A DNA stretch of 64,000 nt from Mycobacterium sp. SM1 (GTDB lineage: Bacteria; Actinomycetota; Actinomycetes; Mycobacteriales; Mycobacteriaceae). Of the stretch, positions 7,813 through 15,395 are shown in pieces; positions within the stretch are counted from its first letter, which is position 1, and the number at the start of each line of letters is the position of its first letter. The stretch lies in assembly GCF_018361265.1 (NCBI RefSeq), contig NZ_JAFLNH010000004.1, positions 62,001-126,000 on the forward strand, read 5' to 3'. A program made the position numbers and the translations under genes. Under the pieces are notes generated by a model. The model was not told the origin of the DNA and ran no database searches. It worked only from the letters and a program-made list of their open reading frames with translations.

Positions 7813-8592
7813 ATGGAACTACCGATGTCGGGGCGAAAGACGATTGACCTGCCCGGGCACTGGTTGCTGGCCAGATTGGGCAAACGCGTGCTGCGGCCTG
7901 GAGGCCGTGGGCTAACCGAACGGATGCTCTCCGGGGCGGGGCTGACGGGAGCCGACGTGGTCGAGCTGGCACCGGGTCTCGGCATAACCGCGATGGCGGT
8001 CTTGAACCGCAAACCCGCCAGCTATATCGCCGTCGAATTCGACGACGCCGCGGCGGCGCTGACCCGCGCGGCCGTCGGCGAACGGGGCCGCGCCATCCAG
8101 GGGGAGGCCGCCCACACCGGGTTGCCCGATGCGAGCGCAGACGTGGTGGTCGGCGAGGGGATACTGACCATGCAGACCGATGCCCACAAGCCCGAAATCG
8201 CACGCGAGGCTTACCGTGTGCTTCGCCCGGGCGGCCGCTACGCCATCCACGAGATGGTGCTGCAAGACGGAATCGACGACGACACCAAGTCCGAGGTTCG
8301 CCAGGCCCTGACACGGTCGATCAAGGCCACTGTCGATCCGCTGCGGGCCGCCGAGTGGCGGCAGCTGCTCACCGAGGCAGGTTTCCGGGTCGACACGGTG
8401 TTGTTCGCGCCGTTGCTGCTGTTGGAGCCACGCCGGGTGATCGACGATGAAGGGCTTTTGCGGGCACTGTATTTCGCATGGAATGTGGTGCGGGATCGCG
8501 ATGCGCGTGAGCGTGTGCTCGACATGCGCAACACGTTCCGCAAGTACCGCGACGTCTTGACCTCGATCGCGATCGTCGCGACGAGGGTCTAG
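7813..8592 (+). CDS. class I SAM-dependent methyltransferase
   Basis: The 259-residue product has the SAM-binding motif I VVELAPGLGITAM near residue 54, motif II-like YIAVEFDDAA near 75, the acidic loop around GEAAHTGLPDASAD near 100, and a post-motif LRPGGRYAIHEMV near 142. It belongs to the Methyltransf_11/25 type but lacks the cysteine pattern of ArsM, so arsenic is not clearly its substrate. It begins right after the arsM relic and is convergent with the arsM at 9040-9831. Such genes accompany ars clusters in several mycobacteria. The target molecule is unknown. Confidence 0.75.
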   Translation: MELPMSGRKTIDLPGHWLLARLGKRVLRPGGRGLTERMLSGAGLTGADVVELAPGLGITAMAVLNRKPASYIAVEFDDAAAALTRAAVGERGRAIQGEAAHTGLPDASADVVVGEGILTMQTDAHKPEIAREAYRVLRPGGRYAIHEMVLQDGIDDDTKSEVRQALTRSIKATVDPLRAAEWRQLLTEAGFRVDTVLFAPLLLLEPRRVIDDEGLLRALYFAWNVVRDRDARERVLDMRNTFRKYRDVLTSIAIVATRV

Positions 8593-9039
8593 CCGGGCCT
8601 GCGGCCGCTGCCACCATTTCATCGGTTGCGGCCGGTGTCTGCGCAGCGCTGCGAGACCGCGCCCGCCGTTTGCGCACCCACGCAACCGGTAACGGGCGTG
8701 CTCGCCGTGTTTCAGCGTGGCCAGCGTCTCATCGAGTGATTCGACCAAGCGGGTCAACGCATTCCAGTGCTGCGCTGATCCGAGCTAGCCGGGTGGGCCC
8801 GAAGAATTGCTCGATATCTCACCGCCGCAGGCCCGGTGCGACAGGGCGGTCGACTGGAAAAAGAGCGTATTCCGCGGTCGCGAACGCTGCTGGCGAAAAG
8901 GCGAGCAAACCACTGCGGCACGGTGACCTGCTGGTTGCGCTGAAGCGAGCCGTATTACGTTGGACGGCAACATAGTTGGTGTCCATGCTGACGTATGCGG
9001 TAGGTCTGCTCGCGCTGATTGGTCCTCAGGGTGGCGGAT
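8593..9039. other. 447 bases between convergent genes, no convincing gene
   Basis: Several frames are open on both strands but none shows a recognised domain or a ribosome site. One minus-strand stretch (about 8680-8757) gives a helical LVESLDETLATLKHG segment of unknown origin. It may hold decayed coding DNA. Confidence 0.3.
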
Positions 9040-9831
9040 TCAGTCCTTGGAGGATGCAGCCGGTTTGACCGCGCGGATGATCGCGCCGTGCATTCCGTCG
9101 GCCACCTGGTGGGTATAGGTGACCGAGGCGTCGGTGAATCCGGCGGCGGCCAGCCCGTCGAGGTATTCCTGCTTGGACAGGGCGCCGGCGATGCAGCCGA
9201 CATAAGAGCCGCGCTCGGCGCGCTCGGCGGCGCCGAGCCGGTCCTCGGCGACGACGTCATCGATGCCGATGCGCCCGCCGGGAACCAGAACGCGAAACAT
9301 CTCGGCGAACACGGTGGGCTTGTCCACCGACAGGTTGATCACGCAGTTGGAGATCACCACGTCCACGGAGGCGTCGGGCAGCGGGATGTCTTCGATGGTG
9401 CCCTTGCGGAATTCGACATTAGTGACGCCGGCTTTGGCCTTGTTCTCCTCGGCAAGGGCCAGCATCTCGTCGGTCATGTCGATTCCGTAGGCGAACCCGG
9501 TCGGCCCGACCCGACGCGCCGAGAGCAGCACGTCGATCCCACCGCCGGAGCCTAGGTCCAGCACCCGTTCGCCCGGGTGCAGCTCGGCGACCGCGACGGG
9601 GTTGCCGCAACCCAGGCTGGCCGCGAGGGCTTCGGCGGGTAGCTCGGAGTGCTCGTCAGCGCCGTAGAGCCCGGCGCCGAAGATGGTGCCGACCTCGGCG
9701 GCGTCGCTCGACCCGCAGCAACTGGCCGCGGTGAGCACATCGCTATTGGTGGCGCCACCGGTTATCGCGGTGGCGGCCGCGGCGTAGCGCTCCCGGACCT
9801 GTTCGCGCAGCTCGGTGTTTTTGGTGGTCAT
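9040..9831 (-). CDS. arsM: arsenite S-adenosylmethionine methyltransferase
   Basis: The ATG at 9831 has an agagg ribosome site 7 bases upstream. The 263-residue enzyme shows SAM motif I RVLDLGSGGGIDVLLSA near residue 90, the D of GIDMTDEM, and the cysteines needed to bind trivalent arsenic: SLGCGNP (near 72), SNCVINLS (near 157) and GCIAGALS (near 204), plus a CC pair near residue 38. This is the ArsM pattern: As(III) is methylated stepwise to volatile or less toxic methylarsenicals in the cytosol. It is divergent from arsR at 9919 across an 87-base control region that contains a perfect dyad. Confidence 0.92.
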   Translation of the reverse strand: MTTKNTELREQVRERYAAAATAITGGATNSDVLTAASCCGSSDAAEVGTIFGAGLYGADEHSELPAEALAASLGCGNPVAVAELHPGERVLDLGSGGGIDVLLSARRVGPTGFAYGIDMTDEMLALAEENKAKAGVTNVEFRKGTIEDIPLPDASVDVVISNCVINLSVDKPTVFAEMFRVLVPGGRIGIDDVVAEDRLGAAERAERGSYVGCIAGALSKQEYLDGLAAAGFTDASVTYTHQVADGMHGAIIRAVKPAASSKD

Positions 9832-9854
9832 CGAACCTCTCATTTCATCGATGA

Positions 9855-9869
9855 TTGTCTATATGACAA
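9855..9869. promoter_or_regulatory. candidate ArsR operator (perfect dyad)
   Basis: The 15-base sequence ttgtctatatgacaa is a perfect inverted repeat (TTGTC-TATAT-GACAA) centred at 9862. It lies between the divergent arsM and arsR starts, 24 bases from the arsM start, where a winged-helix ArsR dimer would block both promoters. The site is seen directly; its binding by ArsR is inferred. Confidence 0.6.
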
Positions 9870-9918
9870 GAATGCACCAAGCATCGATATTTGTCAATTC
9901 ATCTGCCAGACTGGTGCC

Positions 9919-10296
9919 ATGACTCGTGACAGCACCATCAGCGCCGGCACGCCACCGGTCGCCGACTGGGCGGTGTGCTGCCCCCCGATCACCAGCGGTG
10001 TGCTCGATGGCGCTGCCGTCGAAAGGCTGGCCGGGGTGCTCAGGGCGCTGGGGGAGCCGACCCGGCTGCGGCTGGTGTCGTTGATCGCTGCCCAGCAGGG
10101 CGCCGAAGCGTGTGTCTGCGAGCTGACCGGCCCGGTGGGGCTGTCGCAGCCCACCGTCTCCCACCACCTGAAGGTGCTCGTCGAGGCCGGGCTGCTGGAG
10201 CGGGAGCAACGCGGCAAGTGGGCCTACTACCGTCTCGTGCCCGGAGTGTTGGATGTCCTGGCCGGCGTGTTGGCCAGCGCCGGTCGCGGCAGCTGA
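9919..10296 (+). CDS. arsR: ArsR-family arsenic-responsive repressor
   Basis: The 125-residue protein has the winged-helix fold of ArsR/SmtB regulators: GEPTRLRLVSLIAAQQ (alpha 2), then ACVCEL, the As(III)/Sb(III)-binding CxC site in the alpha 3 helix, then LSQPTVSHHLKVLVEAGLLE (recognition helix) and RGKWAYYRLVP (wing). An additional CC lies near residue 20 and may add thiol ligands. Without arsenite it should bind the dyad at 9855-9869 and repress itself and the divergent arsM; arsenite binding would release it. Confidence 0.9.
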   Translation: MTRDSTISAGTPPVADWAVCCPPITSGVLDGAAVERLAGVLRALGEPTRLRLVSLIAAQQGAEACVCELTGPVGLSQPTVSHHLKVLVEAGLLEREQRGKWAYYRLVPGVLDVLAGVLASAGRGS

Positions 10297-10368
10297 GGCC
10301 TGGCCGCTTCCTAGCTCGTGCCCGGGGGCGCGGGGCGTGCCGGACGGGCACTGCAGCCGGCGTCGGGT

Positions 10369-11142
10369 TTAACCGCCCGGGTGAGCGGCCGGTTTGGTGG
10401 CACGGATGATTGCGTGGTGTATTCCGTCGACGCGTTCCCGGGTGAAGGTGACCGACGCATCGGTGAAGCCGGCCGCGGCCAGCGCGTCGAGGTATTCCTG
10501 CCTGGACAGAGTCCCGGCGATGCAGCGAGCGTGCGTGCCGCGTTCGGCGCGGTCCTGCGGTGTAAGACGGTCTTCGGCGACGGTGTCAGATATCGCGATC
10601 CGCCCACCGGGAACCAAGACGCGAAACATCTCGGCAAACACGGCCGGCTTGTTGAGCGACAGGTTAATCGTGCAGTTGGAGATCACCACATCGACTGAGG
10701 CGTCGGGCATGGGGACGTCCTCGATGGCGCCCTTGCGGAATTCGACGTTGGTGACGCCGGCTTTGGCTTTGTTCGCCTCGGCCAGGGCGACCATCTCATC
10801 GACCATGTCGATTCCATAGACGAACCCGTTCGGGCCGACCCGGCGGGCCGCCAGCAGCGCGTCCATCCCGCCGCCAGAGCCCAGGTCCAGTACCCGTTCA
10901 CTCGGGCGCAACTCGGCGACCGCGGTCGGGTTGCCGGTGCCCATGCTCGCCTCAACCGCCTCGACGGGCAGCCCGGCTTGCTCGTCGGCGCTGTAGAGGA
11001 CCGCGGCATCGACCGAGCCCCGCGGGCCGTGGTGGTTTTCCGCGGCCAGGGCGTCCCTCTTGCTGCGGCCGGCGGCCACCGCGCTTGCCACCGCGGCGTA
11101 GTGGGCCCGAACTTCCTCTTGCAACTCGCGATTTTCGGCCAT
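10369..11142 (-). CDS. ArsM-like methyltransferase lacking one arsenic-site cysteine
   Basis: The ATG at 11142 is chosen because a gggagg site lies 6 bases upstream; an ATG at 11154 is in frame but poorly placed. The 257-residue product is clearly paralogous to the enzyme at 9040-9831, sharing VLDLGSGGGMDALLAARRVG and GVTNVEFRKG. It keeps cysteines in SNCTINLS and ARCIAGTLS, but the first arsenic-site cysteine is replaced: SMGTGNP here against SLGCGNP in the paralogue. The N-terminal CC pair is also absent. It may methylate only methylarsenite, another substrate, or be impaired. It is the last gene of the arsR2-ACR3-flavoprotein set. Confidence 0.85.
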   Translation of the reverse strand: MAENRELQEEVRAHYAAVASAVAAGRSKRDALAAENHHGPRGSVDAAVLYSADEQAGLPVEAVEASMGTGNPTAVAELRPSERVLDLGSGGGMDALLAARRVGPNGFVYGIDMVDEMVALAEANKAKAGVTNVEFRKGAIEDVPMPDASVDVVISNCTINLSLNKPAVFAEMFRVLVPGGRIAISDTVAEDRLTPQDRAERGTHARCIAGTLSRQEYLDALAAAGFTDASVTFTRERVDGIHHAIIRATKPAAHPGG

Positions 11143-11229
11143 CGGCCCTCCCATCGATAGGTAACTATCCGATAAGTTCGCACTGCGGTGCGGTCACCTC
11201 GAGCGACCGGACGTCACGAACGCCCCCGG

Positions 11230-12636
11230 TCAATTGGTGGGCCCGCGGTATTGGCGCACCCAGTCGTGGGCCGCAATTTGTGTTGCGTCCCATGGTGAGC
11301 CCAGCGGTGGGGTGTAGGAAAGATCAAGGTCGCCGATGGCGTCGACCGTCAGGGCGTTAAAGATGGCGGTGGCGAAGATGTCGACGCGCTTGGCGATCTC
11401 GGCGCTGCGGTGTCCGACGAGCTGAGCCCCCAGCAGCATGCCGGTGCGCGCGTCGCCGGTGATGCGGATGTGGATGGGGGTGGCGCCCGGGTAATAGGCC
11501 TTGTGGTCATCGGGACTGCTGGCGCTGGTGGCCGGCGCCCAACCGCGATCCGCCGCACGGGCCTCGTGGTCGCGCAGTCCGGTGCGCGCCGCCACCAGGT
11601 CGAACACCTTGACCACTTGGGTGCCCAGGCTCCCGGCGAAGCGCGCCTCACCGCCGACGGCGTTTTCGCCGGCGACCCGGCCCTGTTTGTGGGCGGTGGT
11701 GCCCAACGGCAACCAGGTCAGTCCCAACAGGCGGTGGTGGGTGTGTACGCAATCACCGGCGGCGAAAACATCCGGCACATTGGTGCGCATGGCCTCATCG
11801 ACCGCGATGGCGCCCTTGACGCCGCAGTGCACCCCAGCGTTGGCGGCCAGGTCGGCATCGGGCCGCACCCCGACCACGACCAAAATGAACTCTACTGTGC
11901 GGGTGATGATTTGGTCATCGTGACGCGCGGTGACGGTGAGCGCCCCGGTGTCGGCTCGGGTGATCGCGGTGACCGTGGTGTTGGTGAGCACCTCGACCCC
12001 GTGGCGCTCGAGCTCAGCGCGGATGAGGGCGCCAAGTTGGGCGTCGACGGTGGGCAGCACCTCGGGAAGGGCTTCGATCTGGGTGACCGCGATGCCGCGC
12101 ATGGTGAGCGCTTCGGCCATCTCCAGCCCGATATAGCCGGCCCCGATAATGGCTGCTGTCTTCGGGTTTCGGGCGGCCAGCGACTCCATGACAGTGACGG
12201 TGTCGCCCATCGAGTGCAGCAGGTGCACCCCGTCTTGCGGACCGAGTCGCCCGGAGCCGGTGAGTCCGCTGATGGGTGGGCGCGCGCTGGTGGCACCGGT
12301 GCCGATGATCAAGGCGTCGTAGGGCAACCGGCCCGGTTTGCCGGCGGCATCCAGGATCTCGAGAGTGTGGGCGTCGGGGTCGATACGGGTGGCGCGGGTG
12401 TTGGTGAGCACTCGCATGCCGGTGGCCGCCAGCTCGGCGCCGGTGCGATGCGCCAGGTTGCTCCAGTGGGTGACCTCCCCAGAGACATAGTAGGGAATGC
12501 CGCAGATCGAGAAGTTGGGGTAGACGTCAGCGACCACCACCGTCACCGCGCTCGTGGGGTCTAGTTCGCGGGCGCGCAGGGCCGCACTGATGCCGGCGTC
12601 GCTGCCGCCGACGGCGATGATATGACGGTTTGCCAT
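11230..12636 (-). CDS. pyridine nucleotide-disulfide oxidoreductase, CoA-disulfide reductase-like
   Basis: The 468-residue flavoprotein has an N-terminal FAD motif IAVGGSDAGISAALRA (residues 5-20), the active-site cysteine in FSICGIPYY near residue 45, the NAD(P)H motif AAIIGAGYIGLEMAE near 165, the second FAD motif VFAAGDCV near 290, and a dimerisation domain. A single redox cysteine rather than a CxxxxC pair places it with CoA-disulfide reductase/NADH oxidase-like enzymes. It follows the ACR3 gene by 12 bases, so it is cotranscribed with efflux. Homologues occur in actinobacterial ars operons; the exact reaction there, perhaps thiol homeostasis under arsenic stress, is not established. Confidence 0.85.
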   Translation of the reverse strand: MANRHIIAVGGSDAGISAALRARELDPTSAVTVVVADVYPNFSICGIPYYVSGEVTHWSNLAHRTGAELAATGMRVLTNTRATRIDPDAHTLEILDAAGKPGRLPYDALIIGTGATSARPPISGLTGSGRLGPQDGVHLLHSMGDTVTVMESLAARNPKTAAIIGAGYIGLEMAEALTMRGIAVTQIEALPEVLPTVDAQLGALIRAELERHGVEVLTNTTVTAITRADTGALTVTARHDDQIITRTVEFILVVVGVRPDADLAANAGVHCGVKGAIAVDEAMRTNVPDVFAAGDCVHTHHRLLGLTWLPLGTTAHKQGRVAGENAVGGEARFAGSLGTQVVKVFDLVAARTGLRDHEARAADRGWAPATSASSPDDHKAYYPGATPIHIRITGDARTGMLLGAQLVGHRSAEIAKRVDIFATAIFNALTVDAIGDLDLSYTPPLGSPWDATQIAAHDWVRQYRGPTN

Positions 12637-12648
12637 GAGCGGTCTTCC

Positions 12649-13779
12649 TCAGCGGTAGGCCGGCCCGCGGTGGGTGGCGCTGCGCTTGGTCTCTTGCGGC
12701 CAAGCCAGCCGGCGTTGCAGCCACAGGGCCACGTAGACCAGGCCGAGCAGCACCGGGACCTCGATCAGCGGGCCGACGACCCCGGCCAGGGCCTGGCCGG
12801 ATGTGGCACCGAATACGCCGATAGCGACCGCGATAGCGAGCTCGAAGTCGTTGCTGGCGGCGGAAAACGCCAGCGCCGCAGCGCGCGGATACGGCAGGCG
12901 CAGCCAGCGGGCGACGGCGAGCCCGCCGGCCCACATCACGGCGAAGTAGGCCAGCAGCGGCAGCGCTATCCGGGCCACATTCACCGGTTGAGAGGTAATC
13001 GTCTTGCCCTGCAGCGCAAACAGCACCACCACGGTGAACAACAGCCCATAGAGGGCGAGTGGCCCAATGCGCGGTAGCAGCCGGTCCTCATACCATTGCT
13101 GGCCGCGGGCGCGTTCCCCGAGTGTCCTGGTGAGGAATCCGGCGACCAGCGGGATGCCCAGGAACACCACAACGGTGACGGCGATGCCGGCGAAGGAGAC
13201 GCGCAGGCTCTGGGTGGGCAGGCCGAGCCAGCCGGGCAGCACGTTGAGGTAGAACACCCCGAGCGCGGCGTAGGCCAGCACCTGGAAGATGGCGTTGAGG
13301 GCGACCAGCACGGCGGCCATCTCCCGGTCACCGCAGGCCAAGTCGGTCCAGATGAGCACCATGGCGATGCAGCGGGCCAGCCCGACCAGGATGACGCCGG
13401 TGCGGTAGGCGGGCAGGTCGGGCAGCAGCAGCCAGGCCAGGGTGAACATCACCGCCGGGCCGATGACCCAGTTGAGGATCAGCGACGCGGTGATCATGCG
13501 GCGATCCGCCGTGATCCGCCCGACCTCCCGGTAGCGGACCTTAGCCAGCACCGGGTACATCATCAGCAGCAGCCCGATGGCGATCGGCAGGCTGGTGCCG
13601 TGGATCGACACCGCGTCCAGCCCGCTGGCCAGACCGGGAGTCCAGCGCCCCAAGAGCAGCCCGGCCGCCATGGCCAGCCCGATCCACAACGGCAGGAAAC
13701 GGTCCACGGTCGACAGCCGGTCCGCGACATGGGCGCTGGCCGGCGAGCTGGGGAGGGGCTGGGCGGGGTAGTCGCTCAT
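12649..13779 (-). CDS. acr3: ACR3-family arsenite efflux transporter
   Basis: The 376-residue membrane protein has about ten hydrophobic segments and the ACR3/SbtR (BART superfamily) pattern: PIAIGLLLMMYPVLAKV near residue 67, NWVIGPAVMFTLAWLLLPD near 105, and ARCIAMVLIWTDLACGDRE near 137, which carries the conserved cysteine. ACR3 exports As(OH)3 across the inner membrane using the proton gradient. It is preceded by an arsR gene at 13886-14263 and followed after 12 bases by the flavoprotein. The gene appears intact. Confidence 0.93.
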   Translation of the reverse strand: MSDYPAQPLPSSPASAHVADRLSTVDRFLPLWIGLAMAAGLLLGRWTPGLASGLDAVSIHGTSLPIAIGLLLMMYPVLAKVRYREVGRITADRRMITASLILNWVIGPAVMFTLAWLLLPDLPAYRTGVILVGLARCIAMVLIWTDLACGDREMAAVLVALNAIFQVLAYAALGVFYLNVLPGWLGLPTQSLRVSFAGIAVTVVVFLGIPLVAGFLTRTLGERARGQQWYEDRLLPRIGPLALYGLLFTVVVLFALQGKTITSQPVNVARIALPLLAYFAVMWAGGLAVARWLRLPYPRAAALAFSAASNDFELAIAVAIGVFGATSGQALAGVVGPLIEVPVLLGLVYVALWLQRRLAWPQETKRSATHRGPAYR

Positions 13780-13885
13780 CTAGTCAAAACCCTTCTCTTC
13801 GTCGGACGAGGTTTGCTGCGCTGGAGTGGCGAGACTGCTGCCCGGGAACCCCGGCCGTCGGGCCGCCGCGCCAGCCCGCCAAGGT

Positions 13886-14263
13886 TCACCGGGCGGCTCC
13901 GTGGAGGCTTTCGGCATGAACATGAAGGAGAGTGGAAAGCTGTTGCAGCGCTTCGGGGACTACCCGGTAGTACACCCACGAGCCGCGGCGTTCGCTGGTA
14001 AGCAACCCCGCGGTCTTGAGCGTCTTCAAGTGATGTGAAATGGTGGGCTGGCTTACTGCAACACCAGCGGAGAGCTCGCAAACGCACACCTCGCCGCCGC
14101 GGTGGCTGGCCACAAAGCTCAACAGCCGCAGACGCACCGGATCCGATAATGCTTTCAGCTTGCCGGCCAGCTCGCTGGCTGCCTCGGGGGAGAGCGGCGC
14201 ACGCGTCAACGGCGCAACCTCGCAGCCCGAGACAGTGGTAAGCACGTCATCGGTGGTCAACAC
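13886..14263 (-). CDS. arsR: ArsR-family repressor, second copy
   Basis: The 125-residue winged-helix protein has SDPVRLRLLSFVASHRGGE, then VCVCEL with the CxC metalloid site, SQPTISHHLKTLKTAGLL as recognition helix and RGSWVYYRVVP as wing. A single cysteine near residue 14 (SGCEVAP) could be a third ligand. It heads the operon arsR, acr3, flavoprotein, arsM-like. The 106-base gap before acr3 and the AT-rich sequence before its start suggest autoregulation. It differs clearly from the copy at 9919, so the two sets may answer to different signals or concentrations. Confidence 0.9.
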   Translation of the reverse strand: MLTTDDVLTTVSGCEVAPLTRAPLSPEAASELAGKLKALSDPVRLRLLSFVASHRGGEVCVCELSAGVAVSQPTISHHLKTLKTAGLLTSERRGSWVYYRVVPEALQQLSTLLHVHAESLHGAAR

Positions 14264-14292
14264 ATATCTATATTGACATAAATCAAATCAGT
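14264..14292 (-). promoter_or_regulatory. AT-rich promoter/operator region of the acr3 operon
   Basis: The sequence just upstream of arsR2 contains atatctatattgacataaat, an imperfect dyad with half sites related to the gaca/tgtc halves at 9855-9869. It is the only AT-rich block between arsR2 and the flanking mobile element, so it probably holds both promoter and operator. Confidence 0.4.
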
Positions 14293-14408
14293 GCCAGCCA
14301 ACACCGTGTGAACAGCACGTGAATAGCGGTGCCGGGGGTCTTCGGCGGCCAGGCGGTGATAACGTCGCCGTCGCTATCGCCCGCTCGCGGTGGACGTCCC
14401 GCGCATCA

Positions 14409-14470
14409 GCGTGCCCAACCGGGCAAGGGGCAGCGTGCCCAACCGGGCAAGGGGCAGCGGGCAAGGGGCA
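14409..14470. repeat. 24-bp tandem repeat, two and a half units
   Basis: The unit gcgtgcccaaccgggcaagg plus ggca occurs at 14409-14432 and again at 14433-14456, followed by a partial unit gcgggcaaggggca. It lies immediately outside the IS5-type element. It is probably a replication-slippage product. No gene is seen from 14293 to 14484. Confidence 0.7.
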
Positions 14471-14484
14471 GTGGGCGGCGCGGG

Positions 14485-15270
14485 CTAAAGCGTGTCGAGC
14501 AACTGGCTGCGGTCGAGTCGTCGAAGTAGTAAAGCGATTTGGCTGAGGTAGGGGAAGCCTTCGTGGGCGGCCAGGGTGGTTTCGTAGTGGCGGTCGATGC
14601 GGCGGCAGTGGTTGATCCAGCCGTTGGTGCGTTCGACTACCCAGCGTGGGGGCTGGACGATGAACCCGTGGCCGGGTTTCGGCCCGGACACCACGTCCAC
14701 GGTGACACCGGCCTTGGCTGCTGCGGTGGTGACGGCCTGCCCGGTGTAGCCGTTGTCCACCCACACGTGGCTGATGGTGGGGGCGACCCGCTTGGCCTTA
14801 CCCAGCAGCGTGGGGAATGCTGCCCGGTCGGTCACGTCGGCTGCGGTGACGACAGCGGCGACCAGCACAGCGGTGGTGTCGACGAGCACGTGGCGTTTGA
14901 CGCCGTCGACTTTCTTGGCGCCGTCGAAGCTGCGCGGCCCGGCCATCGGGGACGCTTTGAGGCTGGAGGAATCAACGACGGCCGCGGTGGGCCGGCGGTG
15001 CCGCCCCGATCGGGCGCGGACCTCGCCGCGGACCGTGGTGAGGATTCGCGCCCAGGTGCCGTCGCGGCACCAGCGTAGGAAGTGTTTGTGCGCGGCCGAC
15101 CAGGACGCGGTGACGTCGTGCGGCAGGTGCCGCCACGCGCACCCGGCGCGCAGCACATACAGGCAGGCGTCGAGGTGCTCGCGCCACCGCTGCGGTGGGC
15201 AGGGCCGAGCGCCTTTGGGATGTTTCGGGACGAGGAAGCCGGCGATGCGCGCCCACGCGGTATCAGACAC
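14485..15270 (-). CDS. IS5-family DDE transposase
   Basis: The frame is open from 15414, but the GTG at 15270 (VSDTAWARIAGFLVP) matches where homologues begin, and an earlier start would overlap the divergent tnpB. The 261-residue product has an N-terminal DUF4096-like domain (CAWRHLPHDV near residue 50) and the DDE domain: D in AAVVDSSSLKASPM, D in HVWVDNGYTGQA, and E in PPRWVVERTNGWINHCRR (the YREK-like motif region of IS4/IS5). All catalytic residues are present. No strong ribosome site is visible, so the start is uncertain. Confidence 0.85.
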   Translation of the reverse strand: MSDTAWARIAGFLVPKHPKGARPCPPQRWREHLDACLYVLRAGCAWRHLPHDVTASWSAAHKHFLRWCRDGTWARILTTVRGEVRARSGRHRRPTAAVVDSSSLKASPMAGPRSFDGAKKVDGVKRHVLVDTTAVLVAAVVTAADVTDRAAFPTLLGKAKRVAPTISHVWVDNGYTGQAVTTAAAKAGVTVDVVSGPKPGHGFIVQPPRWVVERTNGWINHCRRIDRHYETTLAAHEGFPYLSQIALLLRRLDRSQLLDTL

Positions 15271-15395
15271 ATCGGAGCGGTACCGGCGCCGCCCGGGCAG
15301 GTTGGGGTGACAGGAGCGTCGATGGTGATCCGATGCTCCGACACGTCGTCGCTGGCCAGGGCGCTTGTCGGTGTGGTGTGCGACGCTGATCGGCG

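Noticed and set aside
14409..14470. Possible CRISPR-like repeats
   Set aside because: The units are directly tandem with no spacers, and no cas genes are present anywhere in the window.
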